From: Xestospongia muta
Lineage: Eukaryota; Porifera; Demospongiae; Haplosclerida; Petrosiidae
Reading direction: 5' to 3'
Assembly (NCBI GenBank): GCA_963693285.1
Contig: OY848917.1
Span: 14,508,192 to 14,572,191 of the forward strand
Length of the DNA stretch: 64,000 bases
The position numbers were made by a program, and so were the translations under genes. Positions within the stretch are counted from its first letter, which is position 1. Every line of letters begins with the position of its first letter. The notes under the pieces are model-generated. The model was not told the DNA's origin. It saw only the letters and a program-made list of their open reading frames with translations, and searched no databases. This document shows, piece by piece, positions 37,671 through 49,398 of this stretch.

Positions 37671-38802
37671 ATGATTGATGTCCATCAATGGAGAGTTACT
37701 ATTGGATTGTGGTCCTGTCGTCTCTTACCACATCTCACTAAAAGGAGCCCACATGGAGTGGCTACTAACACAAACTGTGTTAATTCATTGTCCCTAAAAC
37801 TAATTGTTAGTGATAACCTAATCTCATTAATGATGTTTCTGTTTCTAGTCCTAATTTTATCAGGTGATGTTGAGGTCAATCCTATAAATAAAATAGGTAA
37901 CTTGAATGTTGTACAAAGTGTCTAGAGACCTGCAAAGGAATGCTATACAATACTATAATGTGGAAGCATATAACAGTTATGTTCCAATGTTAAGGCTTAT
38001 GGGGTCTATGAAAGTATTGTATCTCCTCAGGTCTCTAGACTCACATAGTGAAAATTTAATACTTTTTTACCTTAAATAGAGTTGACATCAAGCAAATGCC
38101 TTGAGACATTTGGTTAAAGTGGTTTTGCTGCTAAAGATAAATGGACAGAGCTTACTAGTCTTCTTGGTGTTGCAATGGAGGAGAACAAAAGGCTCAAGAC
38201 AATGGCTAGCAGTGATCAAGACTACCACTTTGCTTTAGAAGAATGTTTACAACAGAACTAGTTCCTCCTGGGAAGAATTTATTTCAGCCATTGAAGGGTG
38301 TGGAGATAAGACTGTAAGTTGACAAAAGACTATATAGCACAAAGAATAATATAAGCAACATGATATTGACAACAAATTATTCGTATCACATTTTTTATGT
38401 TAATATTTTTCAACTATTTATGTAGGAGGAAATGACATATTACAATCTCTTAGAAAATGAACTGAGTTATAGTGAATATATTATTATACAATATCAATTG
38501 TAAATGATATTATTGTAATAATGCATTTGATATGTAGAGCTGAATAATTTCTACATGTAAGTCGTTTGTTTGTCTGTTTAAGTAAAAATGAAATATGTTT
38601 ATAGAATTTTATAAGTATTTTATTGCTTTATTTTGATGTAGGAAGATCATATTAATTCAGAAGAAGTATCTGAAACAGAAGTAAGTTTATATAACTTGAA
38701 ATATAAGAAACATGGTAAATTGTTAACTGCATGGATTATTTTATGTGGATTCATCATAATTTTTATATATTAATAGTATAGTGATGAAGAAAGTGATAAT
38801 TA

Positions 38803-38848
<46 letters not shown>

Positions 38849-39428
38849 ATTATTATTATTATGCTATTATTATTGAGGTTGAACTAACCCTATAGACAAA
38901 GCTCAGACAGTCATTGAACTCTTGCCACTCTAAAAGTTCTTACTGTTTACATTAAGGAAAATAGTATATTTGAGACTATGGCTCCTACTTTACAAGACAG
39001 GTTAGGAAAAAATCAAACAATACAACATCTTCAAATTAGACCTTTCATTCCTATTTGTTATCTGTTTTTCTTAACAGCTGGACATGTTCTATGAACACGG
39101 TTTACCTCATATTACAGACATGTTACAATTACACAAACTATTGACCTTCTTGATATAAACTCTATGTACTTACTTGATCTTGAAGATGAGGCAATTTGTC
39201 AATCTATAGGGTTGAACAAGCACTAACGCTTTGGGCAGCCATTTTCTGTCACCCCTCCTTATGTACATCAGAATTATTGCTTTTATTAATAATGATCTTA
39301 AGTGTGCTCTGGCATTTACTCACAAATTTATGAAAGAAAATGAATCACAGAGAACTCCACCAATAATAATGTTAAATTCCTCGGTGCCTTCAATTTTTCA
39401 TGATTTATACTTTAATCTTGATCTCTGA
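37671..39428 (+). pseudogene. NLR remnant C
   Basis: Leader exon 37671-37896 with SGDVEVNPINKIG as in remnant B, so also without a working 2A end. The Death exon (about 38082-38315) has the shared stop. Linker exon EDHINSEEVSETE is at about 38643. A short ATT run and an LRR tail (about 38900-39428) follow, where one more deletion removed the codons before MGSHFLSPLLMYIRIIAF. NACHT and CARD are absent. Confidence 0.8.
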
Positions 39429-39973
39429 ATGAATACTTTTCATGATAATTATAATAGCAAATTAATAATTTGTGTCTTCAGGTTTATAACAGAATAATTG
39501 AATGTGTGAAAATGATATTGCTATAAATGAACACCTGACATTTTACGACCTGACATATGTGGAGTACTACATCTTTGAACACACACCATTACAAGTTGGA
39601 TATCAATTTCATAGGTCTAAAAATTGAAAAGTTAATTGTCATTTTGTAATATTTTTAAATTCATTATGATTGTGTTAATTCAGTAGTTTGTAGTGTTTAA
39701 AGCCACTAATAATGTAAGGGGAATTCATCTAAGAAATGAACTAAGACATTATCAACAGACAATATATCTAGGCTGGCAACTGCTGCTGTGGAATTCTTCA
39801 CTGAAGTCAATAGAGTAGAGAATCTAATGATAAAGAGTTACTGTTTTGAGACAAGTATTATTATAGTATCAATATAAGAAATAAACATAATATAACTATT
39901 TATCTGGCTATGAATTCTGTCTATTTTTTCATATTTCTTTAATATAAATGTACAATTTGGTTTATTAAAACAA

Positions 39974-40387
39974 GATGGTAATATTAACTATGGAACTAGC
40001 AAACATTCCATATTAGTAGCATTCTCTGTTGTGGTACTAGTATTATCAATAATATACTCTTGTTTAATCTTTTCTACTCAATGGTTACAACAATACAGTT
40101 ATTTATGTTGTCGTAGTAGAAATGATCCTGTATTAAAACTACTACCATTTATTGATGCATATACAGGTCCATACAAAGAGAGATATCGGTTCTGGACTGG
40201 TCTGTTATTAATTGTTCGTTTATTATTAACTGTTGTATTTATTTACACTTCAGGATCTCTACATTCTCTTAGTGATTATATCATTGTTTTGGTTGAAGTG
40301 TTCATATTGTATATCATAAAGGATAATGTCTATTGTAAAGGTCTATTATTTAAACTTGTGAATGATTGTCTTATTAAAATCAATTGA
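39974..40387 (+). pseudogene. C-terminal scrap of a TM gene, second copy
   Basis: Matches 26712-27131 closely, including the same foreign ending FKLVNDCLIKIN. The 5' edge differs by a small deletion (ACAAGATGGTAATATT against ACAAGATGGTAGATGGTAAT). Pseudogene. Confidence 0.85.
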
Positions 40388-41551
40388 TTTCAATTAATTG
40401 CATAACAACAGTGACTATCCATCATTTTGGAGGTCAAGAAAAGGAACTGTAACTAACTAAAGTTTAACATTACTTCAATAACTAAGTCTGTTCAGCTAAG
40501 ACTACAACCAGAAATTATCTCTTCCTGTAACATTGGAGTACACTAATGTAAATATTGTAGACAGTTGGCTAAGGAAGCAAGTTGGACCAGCCAAGACTAC
40601 AACCACAAATTATCTAATGTTAGCCATATCAAAGGATCACTCTGATTAGATAGTAAATATATCCACCAACATGAAGGTGAAGAAAACTAACTATAACTAA
40701 CTAAAAGGTTTTGGTCTACCAAAAGTAACTGTAACTAACTAAATGTTATTACAACACTTCAATAAACAAGTATAACTAACTAAATTGTTTCAAGTTAAAA
40801 CAAACTAAGATAACTAAAATAACTGACAGGAATCGCCAAGTTAGCACAGATAATATTGCATGTAATCAAAGTAAATTTGGTCCACTCCCAGAATGTTAAT
40901 GTGTAAATTAATCAATGTTACTGAGACTAGATAATCTAATGTCTACTGATTATGTAACTATTGTTTGTTTAGTGAAAGTTTGTTATACAAGAGAAAGAGG
41001 AGGGGTTCATGTAGACTGAATCTAGTAATTACCAAATTCTTTATAATAGAAACAACTAGAAAGATAGGAAGTGGTTCATTAGTCTTGAATCCATATTATG
41101 GTGATTATACTGTGTGTGTGTGTTGATGTATGTTTTCTAAATTTCATTGAAGGTTTGTTAGACATAGGCTAACAGTAAATACAGCTAATATGAATTACTA
41201 ATATTGCCAGAATTACCATAATCTAATTTAGACATATACAACTTTCTCAGCACAGACATATATACTAATTAAATGTTGTAGTCAGTTGGCTGAGGAATCA
41301 AGTTGGTCAGCCAAGACTACAACCACTAATTATCTAATTTAGCTATATCAAAGGCATCATTCTGATTAGATAGTAAATATATCTGTATATCTGTATATAT
41401 ATATACTAATTAATGTTGTAGTCAGTTGGCGAAGGAAACAAGTTGGGTCAGCCAAGACTACAACCACTAATTATCTAATTTACCTATATCAAAGGCATCA
41501 CTCTGATTAGCTAGTAGTAACTAGAAATCTTACAATCATTCAATCATGACA
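40388..41551. other. Spacer before TM4
   Basis: No gene. Same kind of spacer as before TM1 and TM2, with three palindromic repeat copies and a short TG run (about 41109-41121). Confidence 0.65.
40555..41465. repeat. Palindromic ~49-bp repeat, three copies
   Basis: Copies at 40555-40604, 41276-41324 and 41416-41465, same ends and tails as in the other TM spacers. Confidence 0.75.
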
Positions 41552-41559
41552 TGACGTCA
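41552..41559. promoter_or_regulatory. CRE-like palindrome TGACGTCA before TM4
   Basis: Lies 129 bp before the TM4 start codon, in the same CATGACATGACGTCACGTAT block as before TM2. Confidence 0.5.
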
Positions 41560-41687
41560 CGTATTTCCTATATAGCCCTATATAGGATATATGAGCATTG
41601 ACAGCTTTATTTTCTTAAGCTTGCACTAAAATACTATTGCTACTGTTCAGTACTGAAGTGCCTATACCTTAACTTGGTTTTTAAACA

Positions 41688-44600
41688 ATGAAATTATCCA
41701 TTGTAAGTTGTATGTAATGTTAATTCATTCTAAGATGTATCTGGTTTACGATACTATTATAATATATATATATTGATTTATCAATAGATCTATTGTCTTT
41801 TTATGACACAACTCTCCATACTACATTCTCTGTGTGATGGTCTTGTTCTGTATGTCAAGTCTAATGAACAACTGAAATGTCCAAATAGTTCCATATGTCA
41901 CACTCTACCTTTCTATTCTCAAAATGCTACATTCTTTTTTGTATCTAACACTACCTTTGTGTTCATGAAAGGTGAGCATAAACTTGAAAACAATGTAGTT
42001 GTTACTGGAGTTAGTCAAATTGTATTTATGAGTATGTTTGCTTACAACCACAAAAACAATGACAAACCAACTATCAGATGCAGTACAGTCACAGCTGGTC
42101 TACAATTTATTAACTCTTCTTATGTCAGAGTTGATGGTCTAGTAATTAATGTCAGTTGTAGTTCTAGACCTGGTATTTCATTTTACAATGTCTCATCAGT
42201 TAACATATATCGATCTACAATACACAATCTATATAACTTGGGAATCTTTATTACCAATTCAGTCAATCTTACAGTATCAGAATGTTCTTTTACTCGTGCT
42301 AATAATGATCTTGGTGTTGATAATGAGAGCAATCAATTGTTGTACAGTGTTTCTATTATATCTAACAGTTTAGAGGAGGTACATTATAATATCAGGGACT
42401 CTGTCTTTGTTGGTAATCTACCTTCATTAGGTGGAGGTTTACATATTTATACTACTAACACTAAGTATAGTGAAGTGACTATTAAAGGATGTAATTTCTC
42501 ACATATAGTTGGTTGTCTTGATAGTGCAGCTAATATTACTGTTGTTAACAATAGTGACTATGTAGATATCAATGTACTTGATTCTGTTTTTTATCAAAAT
42601 TACCTTAATTGTTCAATGCTTGAAACTGAATTGCTAGGTGGTGGATTAAAAATAAAGCTTATTCAGAGTGTTAACACAAACAGCACTAAAATATTGCGTT
42701 TTAATAAAGTTATCATAAGAAATTCAATTTTCTCTAATAACTATGCCAATTATGGAGCTGGTGCTGGTATTATCATTAAAGATTGTGTAAACCCTTTGAA
42801 AGTTCTTGTCTCAAATTCAACTTTTACACAGAACATAGCAAGACATAGATGTGGTGGTTTGATAGTGGAAACATCAGATGATATTCCAGGAAATGAACAA
42901 AGTCATTTTATAAATATAGTAGGAAGTACTTTCTTTGGTAATCAAGCTGAGAAAGATGCCACTGGATTGTTAATATGGCCATCCTTGTATAATTATAGTC
43001 AGTTTCATATATTAATCAAAAGTTGTTATTTTGATTCAAATACTTTTATTGGAGATATAACAAAAAGGAAAATAGGTCAATCAGCATTGTTGTTGAGGTT
43101 TTCCAGTTTTAGAGGTTATGCTAACTCAATTATTACTGAATGCTTCTTTGTCAATAATAAAGGAGGGAGTTTATATCTGATTACACATGACAAAGGATTG
43201 GTTGGCAAATTAAATGTATCAATCAACAAATGTTTCTTTGGTCATAACATTGGAGGTGTATATAGTACTATAACAATGCTTTTAAATCCAGTATGTGCAT
43301 CAGTGGATATATCTTACTGTCTTTTTGAAAATAACTCTGCTTTAAAAGATACCATTGCTGTTGCTTTAAATATAATCTATTTTATTGAAAATTCTCATTG
43401 TTCTAATTTACACCTTTTGAATATAACTGTGAGAAATTCCAAATCAGGAAGAAATGCTATAGTTTTATCATGTTTAACTATAAACCTTAAAGTTAACATC
43501 AGTAATATTCAAGTATACGACAACAATATGACTGGTATTGGATGTGATCGCTGTGGACTACATTTCAGTGGATACAACATTATAGCTAACAATACTACAC
43601 CATATGCTGGAGGAGGTCTAGTAGTCAATAATAGTGGATATGCTTATACAAATAAATATGGTTCAGTAATTTTTATCAACAATACTGCTATTAAAGGAGG
43701 AGCTTTATACTCAGATACTAACATTCCATACAAAATGACATTGTCATTGGTGTATTGTACCTTTTCTGAATTTAGAGCTCTTTTTCAAAATAATACTTCT
43801 ACTATTACAGGAGACAACTTGTATGGAGGATTGTTTTATAATTGTCTGTTGCCTAACGCTGGTGTTCCATTTGTTCATGGGCATTATAAAGATGCAATAA
43901 ATTGCAATATAACTTCATACATTAGTCAAAACTATACTAGTGTCTCCTCAGATCCTTTTGCTGTTTGTTTATGTCATCAAAATAATTCTATTAATTATTA
44001 CACAAATGTCACCAATCTTATTGTTTATCCAGGTCAATTATTCACCATATCATTGATTACAGTAGGATACTGTGGTAGTTCTAGTCCAAGTATATTATAT
44101 ACAACATCATCACCTAGTTTACAACTTATTGGTAACACTGATAATGACAAGACAAGTATTCAATGTAAAGACTTTGTTTATAAAGCAATTCAGTTGTTAC
44201 CACATGTTTCACAAGGTACTGTCACATTCAGTGTGCCTTCAACACCTTTTCCATTTTCTAAGTCATTGTCTTTAATGGTTTCATTTTTACATTGTCCTCC
44301 TGGTACAAAACTGGGGTCATCACATGAGTGTGTTTGTAATGACATTATCACAGCTCTCACATCTGATGTACAATGTAATGTATCATGGTTACCATATCCT
44401 ATACATAAACTTCCTGGTAATAACAATTGGTTAGGTTACAAAGAAGACTACAATTGTACAATTGCATACAAGAATTGTCCATTTGATTATTGTCAATCTT
44501 CTGAGATCTACTTTAATTTAGACAATGATACAGATCTTCAATGTAATCACAATAGAGTGGGTCTTCTTTGTGGTCAATGTCAGTCAGGACTCAGTCTTAA

Positions 44601-45819
44601 ACTTGGTTCTAATGTATGTTCTAAATGTACTAACATTTATCTCCTCCAACTGATTGTGTTTATGTTCTCAGGAATATTACTAGTAGCTTTACTAATAACA
44701 CTGAACTTAACTGTATCAGTAGGTACTATCAATGGATTGCTGTTTTATGCTAACATTCTAAAACTCAATGAACCAGTCTTCTTTCCCAATGGAAATATCA
44801 TTATAGTTAGTCAGTTCATTTCATGGATCAATTTGGACTTTGGTATTGAGGTATGTTTGTTTGATGGATTAGATGGATATTGGAAAACATGGCTACAGTT
44901 TGTATTTCCATTTTACTTATGGACTCTTGTAGCTGGTATTATTATCATATCTCGATGGTCTACAAAGTTGTCCAATATGTTTGGTCGTAACATTGTTCCT
45001 GTTCTGGCAACACTTGTACTAATGTCCTTTACTAAATTGTTACGAACTACAACAAATGCTTTGATGACATCAAAACTACATTGTGATAGTCATGAGTGGA
45101 CAGTGTGGAGTGTAGATGGTAATATTAACTATGGAACTAGCAAACATTCCATATTAGTAGCATTCTCTGTTGTGGTACTAGTATTATCAATAATATACTC
45201 TTGTTTAATCTTTTCTACTCAATGGTTACAACGATACAGTTATTTATGTTGTCGTAGTAGAAATGATCCTGTATTAAAACTACTACCATTTATTGATGCA
45301 TATACAGGTCCATACAAAGAGAGATATCGGTTCTGGACTGGTCTGTTGTTAATTGTTCGTTTCTTATTAACTGTTGTATTTATTTACACTTCAGGATCTC
45401 TACATTCTCTTAATGATTATATCATTGTTTTGGTTGAAGTGATCATATTGTACATTTTAAAGGATAATGTCTATTGTAAAGGTCTATTATCTATCCTTGA
45501 GCAGTCATTTCACATCAACCTCTTTATACTTGCCCTCACTAACTCCTTTATAAGTCAAAGCACCTACAAAGTCTATATATCATTCGTAACTGTTACATCC
45601 ATTGCATTTTCTATTGTGGCATTTATTGTTACAATAGTTTGTCATTTGTACAGCAAGATTAAAAGAATGCAATGCTACAAACAGAAGCAAACAGCAGAGA
45701 CATTGCCATTTTTAAACAGTTTGGAAAATGACACACAAGAAGATGACGAACTTTACTCTCCAAGCAAAATAATAAGACGAAGAGAATCTTTGATATATGA
45801 TTTTGTCATTGATAAATAG
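41688..45819 (+). CDS. TM4: large beta-helix-like multipass membrane protein
   Basis: Exon 1 is 41688-41702 (MKLSI), exon 2 is 41788-45819, 1348 residues. Here exon 2 happens to contain an ATG where the other copies have GTG (position 41803), but the conserved tiny exon and its splice sites are kept. Domain layout as TM1. The variable block (42601-43202) has its own sequence, for example WPSLYNYSQFHILIKSCYFD and IGDITKRKIGQSALLLRFSS. The last ~70 residues also differ from TM1 and TM2 (SKIKRMQCYKQK, ...IIRRRESLIYDFVIDK), so TM4 has escaped homogenisation at its end. Frame intact. It is followed by a MULE and then the only intact NLR. Confidence 0.85.
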
Positions 45820-46091
45820 AATCAACTAAATAATATATGTCTGATTGTTGATCTTTGTTGTTATTTGTCATGACACACACGCAAATCTGCCTTTGTTTAA
45901 TGAAAGTCAAATATGTTAATAATTAGTAGTGTGATGTAAATTAGTTGAATATATCAATTGACAATTTTTGATTTTGAAGTATTATTGTTTCAAGCAGAAT
46001 CATTATTAAGAACGAAGTGTAATAATTAAGAGGCAAATGTTATTAACAATAGTTTATTAACTTAACTATTTAAAATATTCCTACCGTCATA

Positions 46092-46100
46092 ATTACCAAA
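46092..46100. repeat. 9-bp target-site duplication, left
   Basis: ATTACCAAA, matched by 49235-49243. In the three other units the uninterrupted sequence ATTACCAAATAAGG is found at the same place, which shows the empty site. Confidence 0.9.
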
Positions 46101-46269
46101 GAATTCCGTTATGCAGCGAGATGACAATGAACTTTGACCTCACGTGACGACAAAAGTAGGCAGGACTGACTGACTGATATCTATTATCACTTTTATTATT
46201 ATAACGATTGTTGTGCTGGTGAAAATTTACAGTTAACTCAAGTCAGTGACATATAAGTGTTCTCTTCAT

Positions 46270-46441
46270 TCATTTCGTTGGATTTACTTGGCATTTACCA
46301 GAAATCTGAGTGCATTTTTTTAGTTTACAGCATTGCTTCCGTTTCCCTGGCCCTCCATATTTTGACTTGTCTTTACAAAATACACAAATGCCACAATCAT
46401 GTGTCTGCTTACAACCTGTACAAGTTCCACACCTTTTTCTC
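46270..46441 (-). CDS. CXXC zinc-finger exon of the MULE protein
   Basis: Reads KRKRCGTCTGCKQTHDCG, then ICVFCKDKSKYGGPGKRKQC and CKLKKC, the eight-Cys CXXC layout with the KFGG-type loop (KYGG here) and KQCC segment, as in CFP1, MLL and DNMT1, which bind unmethylated CpG. A likely acceptor (TTTAG) lies just before GMKRKRC at 46445, and the preceding exon ends ...YKECIYTKPG, so it would form the C-terminal domain of the transposase. Stop TAA... at 46270. In host proteins this finger recruits complexes to CpG islands; a role in targeting the transposon is an inference. Confidence 0.85.
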
Positions 46442-49180
46442 TTCATCCCTAAATTTTCAAACACATGGATTTGACAATTATATAATTTATTCATTGCATC
46501 CATATACCTGGTTTAGTATATATACATTCTTTATAATCAAATGTTACTTCTGTTATATTTTTGTCATTAGTTAGTTCATCTAAAATTGTCATCCTCTCTT
46601 CTTTATTGGCATGGCTATACAGATGGGTATTAATTAGTTATGGACTAATAAAGACTCAATGGTTGTACATGTTGTAACTAACCATAGTACATTCCCTTTT
46701 TTTCTTCCTGGTGCTTTCCCAGTTTGTTTAAATCGCCACTGACGTTACATATTTTGTTTGGTGCAATATTCTCTCCTTGAAACTCTGTTGAAGGCACCAT
46801 TGAGTTTGATGATAAGGCTGCTTTGCATGTGAGTACTGCACTGTGTAAAAGTGAATTGATGTGAGGTAGGAAGCTATGAACGAATGTGTTCTCCATAGTC
46901 ACAGTTTCTTCCAACTGTTTCAAGTACAACTGAAATGTCTGAAGTTGGATTGATGGGTCTGTACAAGTGCAGATGTAATGATAATTATAAGTAAATAAAC
47001 ATACATTATACAATATGTAAACATGTACATACATACATTAATTGAATTGACAAAATTAATAAATCAATAAAAGGGTCACTTTTTTACCTGTGGTTGGATT
47101 TCGTAAACTTTCAGCGAACTCAAGATTGTCATCAAAATCAGAGCCACTTGACAGGTGCTCATGAGTGTTGGATGTACACAATGATTCATATTGAAAATCT
47201 TTGTCTAGGTCATTAGTCTCTAGTAATTGAATGGTATGTACTCGATGAATGTGTTTACAAAGATGACCATTTGTATAGTCATAACACAGCTGATCACACT
47301 CGTACATATGGTAGCATAGTTTCTTGCACTCACTCATGGTACATATTAAATTTGACTCGGTGCATTCAGTACATAGATCCATTTTCGCCCTTACAATATA
47401 ACCATCTGAATTTTTTCCTGAGTTCACCTGTGCACATGCCAGTGACAGAGTAAATGTTTGAGGGTTGTTCCAAACACGAGGCTTGCTGCATTCCAACCAG
47501 TGTTATCTGTTCAATTAAAAACTAAAAATAATTTTTACCAATAGCATGTAATCAACCATCGTCTATCATCAGTACTGATACTAATGAATCTGGAGACTGC
47601 TTCTTAATACTTTGTAGGAACAATTCCACAACCTCAGTAGTTTCTTGATCTGATATGCACCAAGCAATAGGCTGTCCTATATACATACACGCAGCATATG
47701 AATCAAATGTGATTTCAGTGTATTTAAGCTTTAACCTTGACTGAACTCATCCACAACAATACATGTGATCAACTTGAACCGGTAGGCATTAGTGCCATGG
47801 GTGACATCTATACACAAGATCTTACTACTGTACCTTCTGTACAGTCTCATTTGGAATTCTGTTTGAATAGCTAGGACAAATGAATCACTATCAATAGTAG
47901 GATATTCAGGCATAACCATGCCTTGTCGCTTGTAAACTAGAACAGGATTAGAAGGCTCCATTTCTAGCTCTCGTACAATCATATCAACTGATGTTGCATC
48001 GTTCTCATGTTTCTTCACTTGGTTGTCTTGCACAGAACGCTTGATTTTTCGAATGTCTTGAGTTGATAGAAAATGTTTTTGTGAAACTGTTTGGTCAAAA
48101 TCTTGTCTGTTAACTTGATGGCCAACGTTCTCTTACACATCTAAACAAAATCACATTGTGTGATTAAATAATAGTAAAATAAATATTTATAATTATACAT
48201 ACCTTCCAATATCCGTTGGCAAGGAACGCCTTTGTTAACCTTTCCAGCCACTTCCTCTTTAACACGTTTTGGTAATGGTAGGTGTGGGATTTCCTTAGGC
48301 CCAAGGTCATGATTAGTATGAGCAATAATATAAGTCACCTCCACATGGTGGTCATGGTACTCATCAACATACATTCGAGACAAACAAACAGCATTAAGTT
48401 TACATGTAGGTTTTTGATGGGGCCTCTTTTTGTCTGTTTTTCTTTGTGAAGGATTGCCCCAATACTCTCCATCTCGGCAGCAGGAAAAATAATAGGTGGT
48501 TTTTATAGCTAAAGAAAAAATATAATAATTATCCATGAAAATGATTGAGTCTATATCTTGTATGTACCACCATTCAATTTTGGTTTGTAAAATGATTGTC
48601 GTTGAACATAGGCAGTATATGTATCCTCCTCCTCTAACTCTTTCCACTTGTAATATTGCTGAAGTGAGTCAAACTTGAGGAGTTTTGTGCCTAAATTGTA
48701 GGTTGTTACATTTAATCAATGCAATATATGAGTGATCAGAATGGCAATCAATTCAGATCACCTAGTGAAAAATTATTGACACATACCAAGAGATTCTTTG
48801 TGAATTGACTGACAGTGGTCCAGCAACAATTTCATTGTTCGAAATGGTGGTAATGATTCACATTTGAATGGGCAAAAAAATCGGTTGCTGTAACTTGATT
48901 TCTGAAGATCAGTACATTCATTATGAGTTAAGCTCAAATGAGAAATCAGTCTATCTTTTCGTGAAAATGACTTGCCACAAATATGACAAGAATAAGCTAA
49001 ACATAAGCATGAATTATATTTACAATTAACTTGGTTCACGTACTTTTGCCTTTGTTTTCAGTTGGTATCTCATCGTTACCAGACCGAGTGTCAGATTTAG
49101 AGTTTTCAACAGACTCAGCAGAGCTAACAGCTTGGCTCAAGTCATGTCTCTTTCCAGCTGAACAGTTATCTCCCACCAAA
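46270..49180 (-). CDS. MULE transposase with C2H2, FLYWCH/WRKY-like, SWIM and CXXC fingers
   Basis: Exons in order on the minus strand: an acidic Ser-rich piece (about 49180-49052); a C2H2 finger SCHICGKSFSRKDRLISHLS (about 48999-48890) and a second Cys/His pair; a Cys...His-x-His DNA-binding domain of the FLYWCH/WRKY-GCM type (about 48490-48205); the catalytic core with CIDVTHGTNAYRFKL (first Asp at about 47806) and GQPIAWCISDQETTE; a second Asp at MIDDD-NTGWNAA, split by a short intron (donor GTTGAT near 47553, acceptor near 47513); a CHWHVHR end; and a SWIM-like finger with CYDYTNGHLCKHIHRVH (about 47290-47220). The region between CHWHVHR and SWIM is far too short to hold the third catalytic Glu, so the enzyme seems internally deleted. 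C-terminal exons lead to a CXXC finger. Confidence 0.8.
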
Positions 49181-49234
49181 AACGTGTCGTCACGTGAGGT
49201 CAAAGTTCATTGTCATCTCGCTGCATAACGGTTC

Positions 49235-49243
49235 ATTACCAAA
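49235..49243. repeat. 9-bp target-site duplication, right
   Basis: ATTACCAAA, identical to 46092-46100. Confidence 0.9.
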
Positions 49244-49398
49244 TAAGGTAAAATTGTAAATTCCTACGTGTGTTGTCATAATCAAGACTACCGTAATGGT
49301 ATGTTTTTAGCTGTCTCTGTTTGAAGCTAAGATTTGTTCACTGATACTAACAGAGATAAAGTGTAGTAAGTGAGTGAAGGTATAGATTAACTGTAGAC

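Larger units (their letters stand above)
46101..49234 (-). mobile_element. MULE (Mutator-like) DNA transposon, 3.1 kb
   Basis: Ends are inverted repeats of about 50 bp: left 46101-46151 starting GAATTCCGTTATGCAGCG, right 49186-49234, whose complement starts GAACCGTTATGCAGCG; apart from two extra bases on the left they match through GACCTCACGTGACGAC. A 9-bp duplication flanks the element, typical of MULEs. The inside carries minus-strand exons of a MULE transposase. It splits the conserved spacer between TM4 and the intact NLR and lies about 165 bp before the NLR start codon, probably within or next to its promoter. Confidence 0.92.

Noticed and set aside
47548..47560. Premature TGA after MIDDG in the MULE transposase
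   Set aside because: A GT donor just before it and an AG acceptor near 47513 join MIDDD to NTGWNAA in frame, which restores the expected family motif, so it is an intron and not a nonsense mutation.
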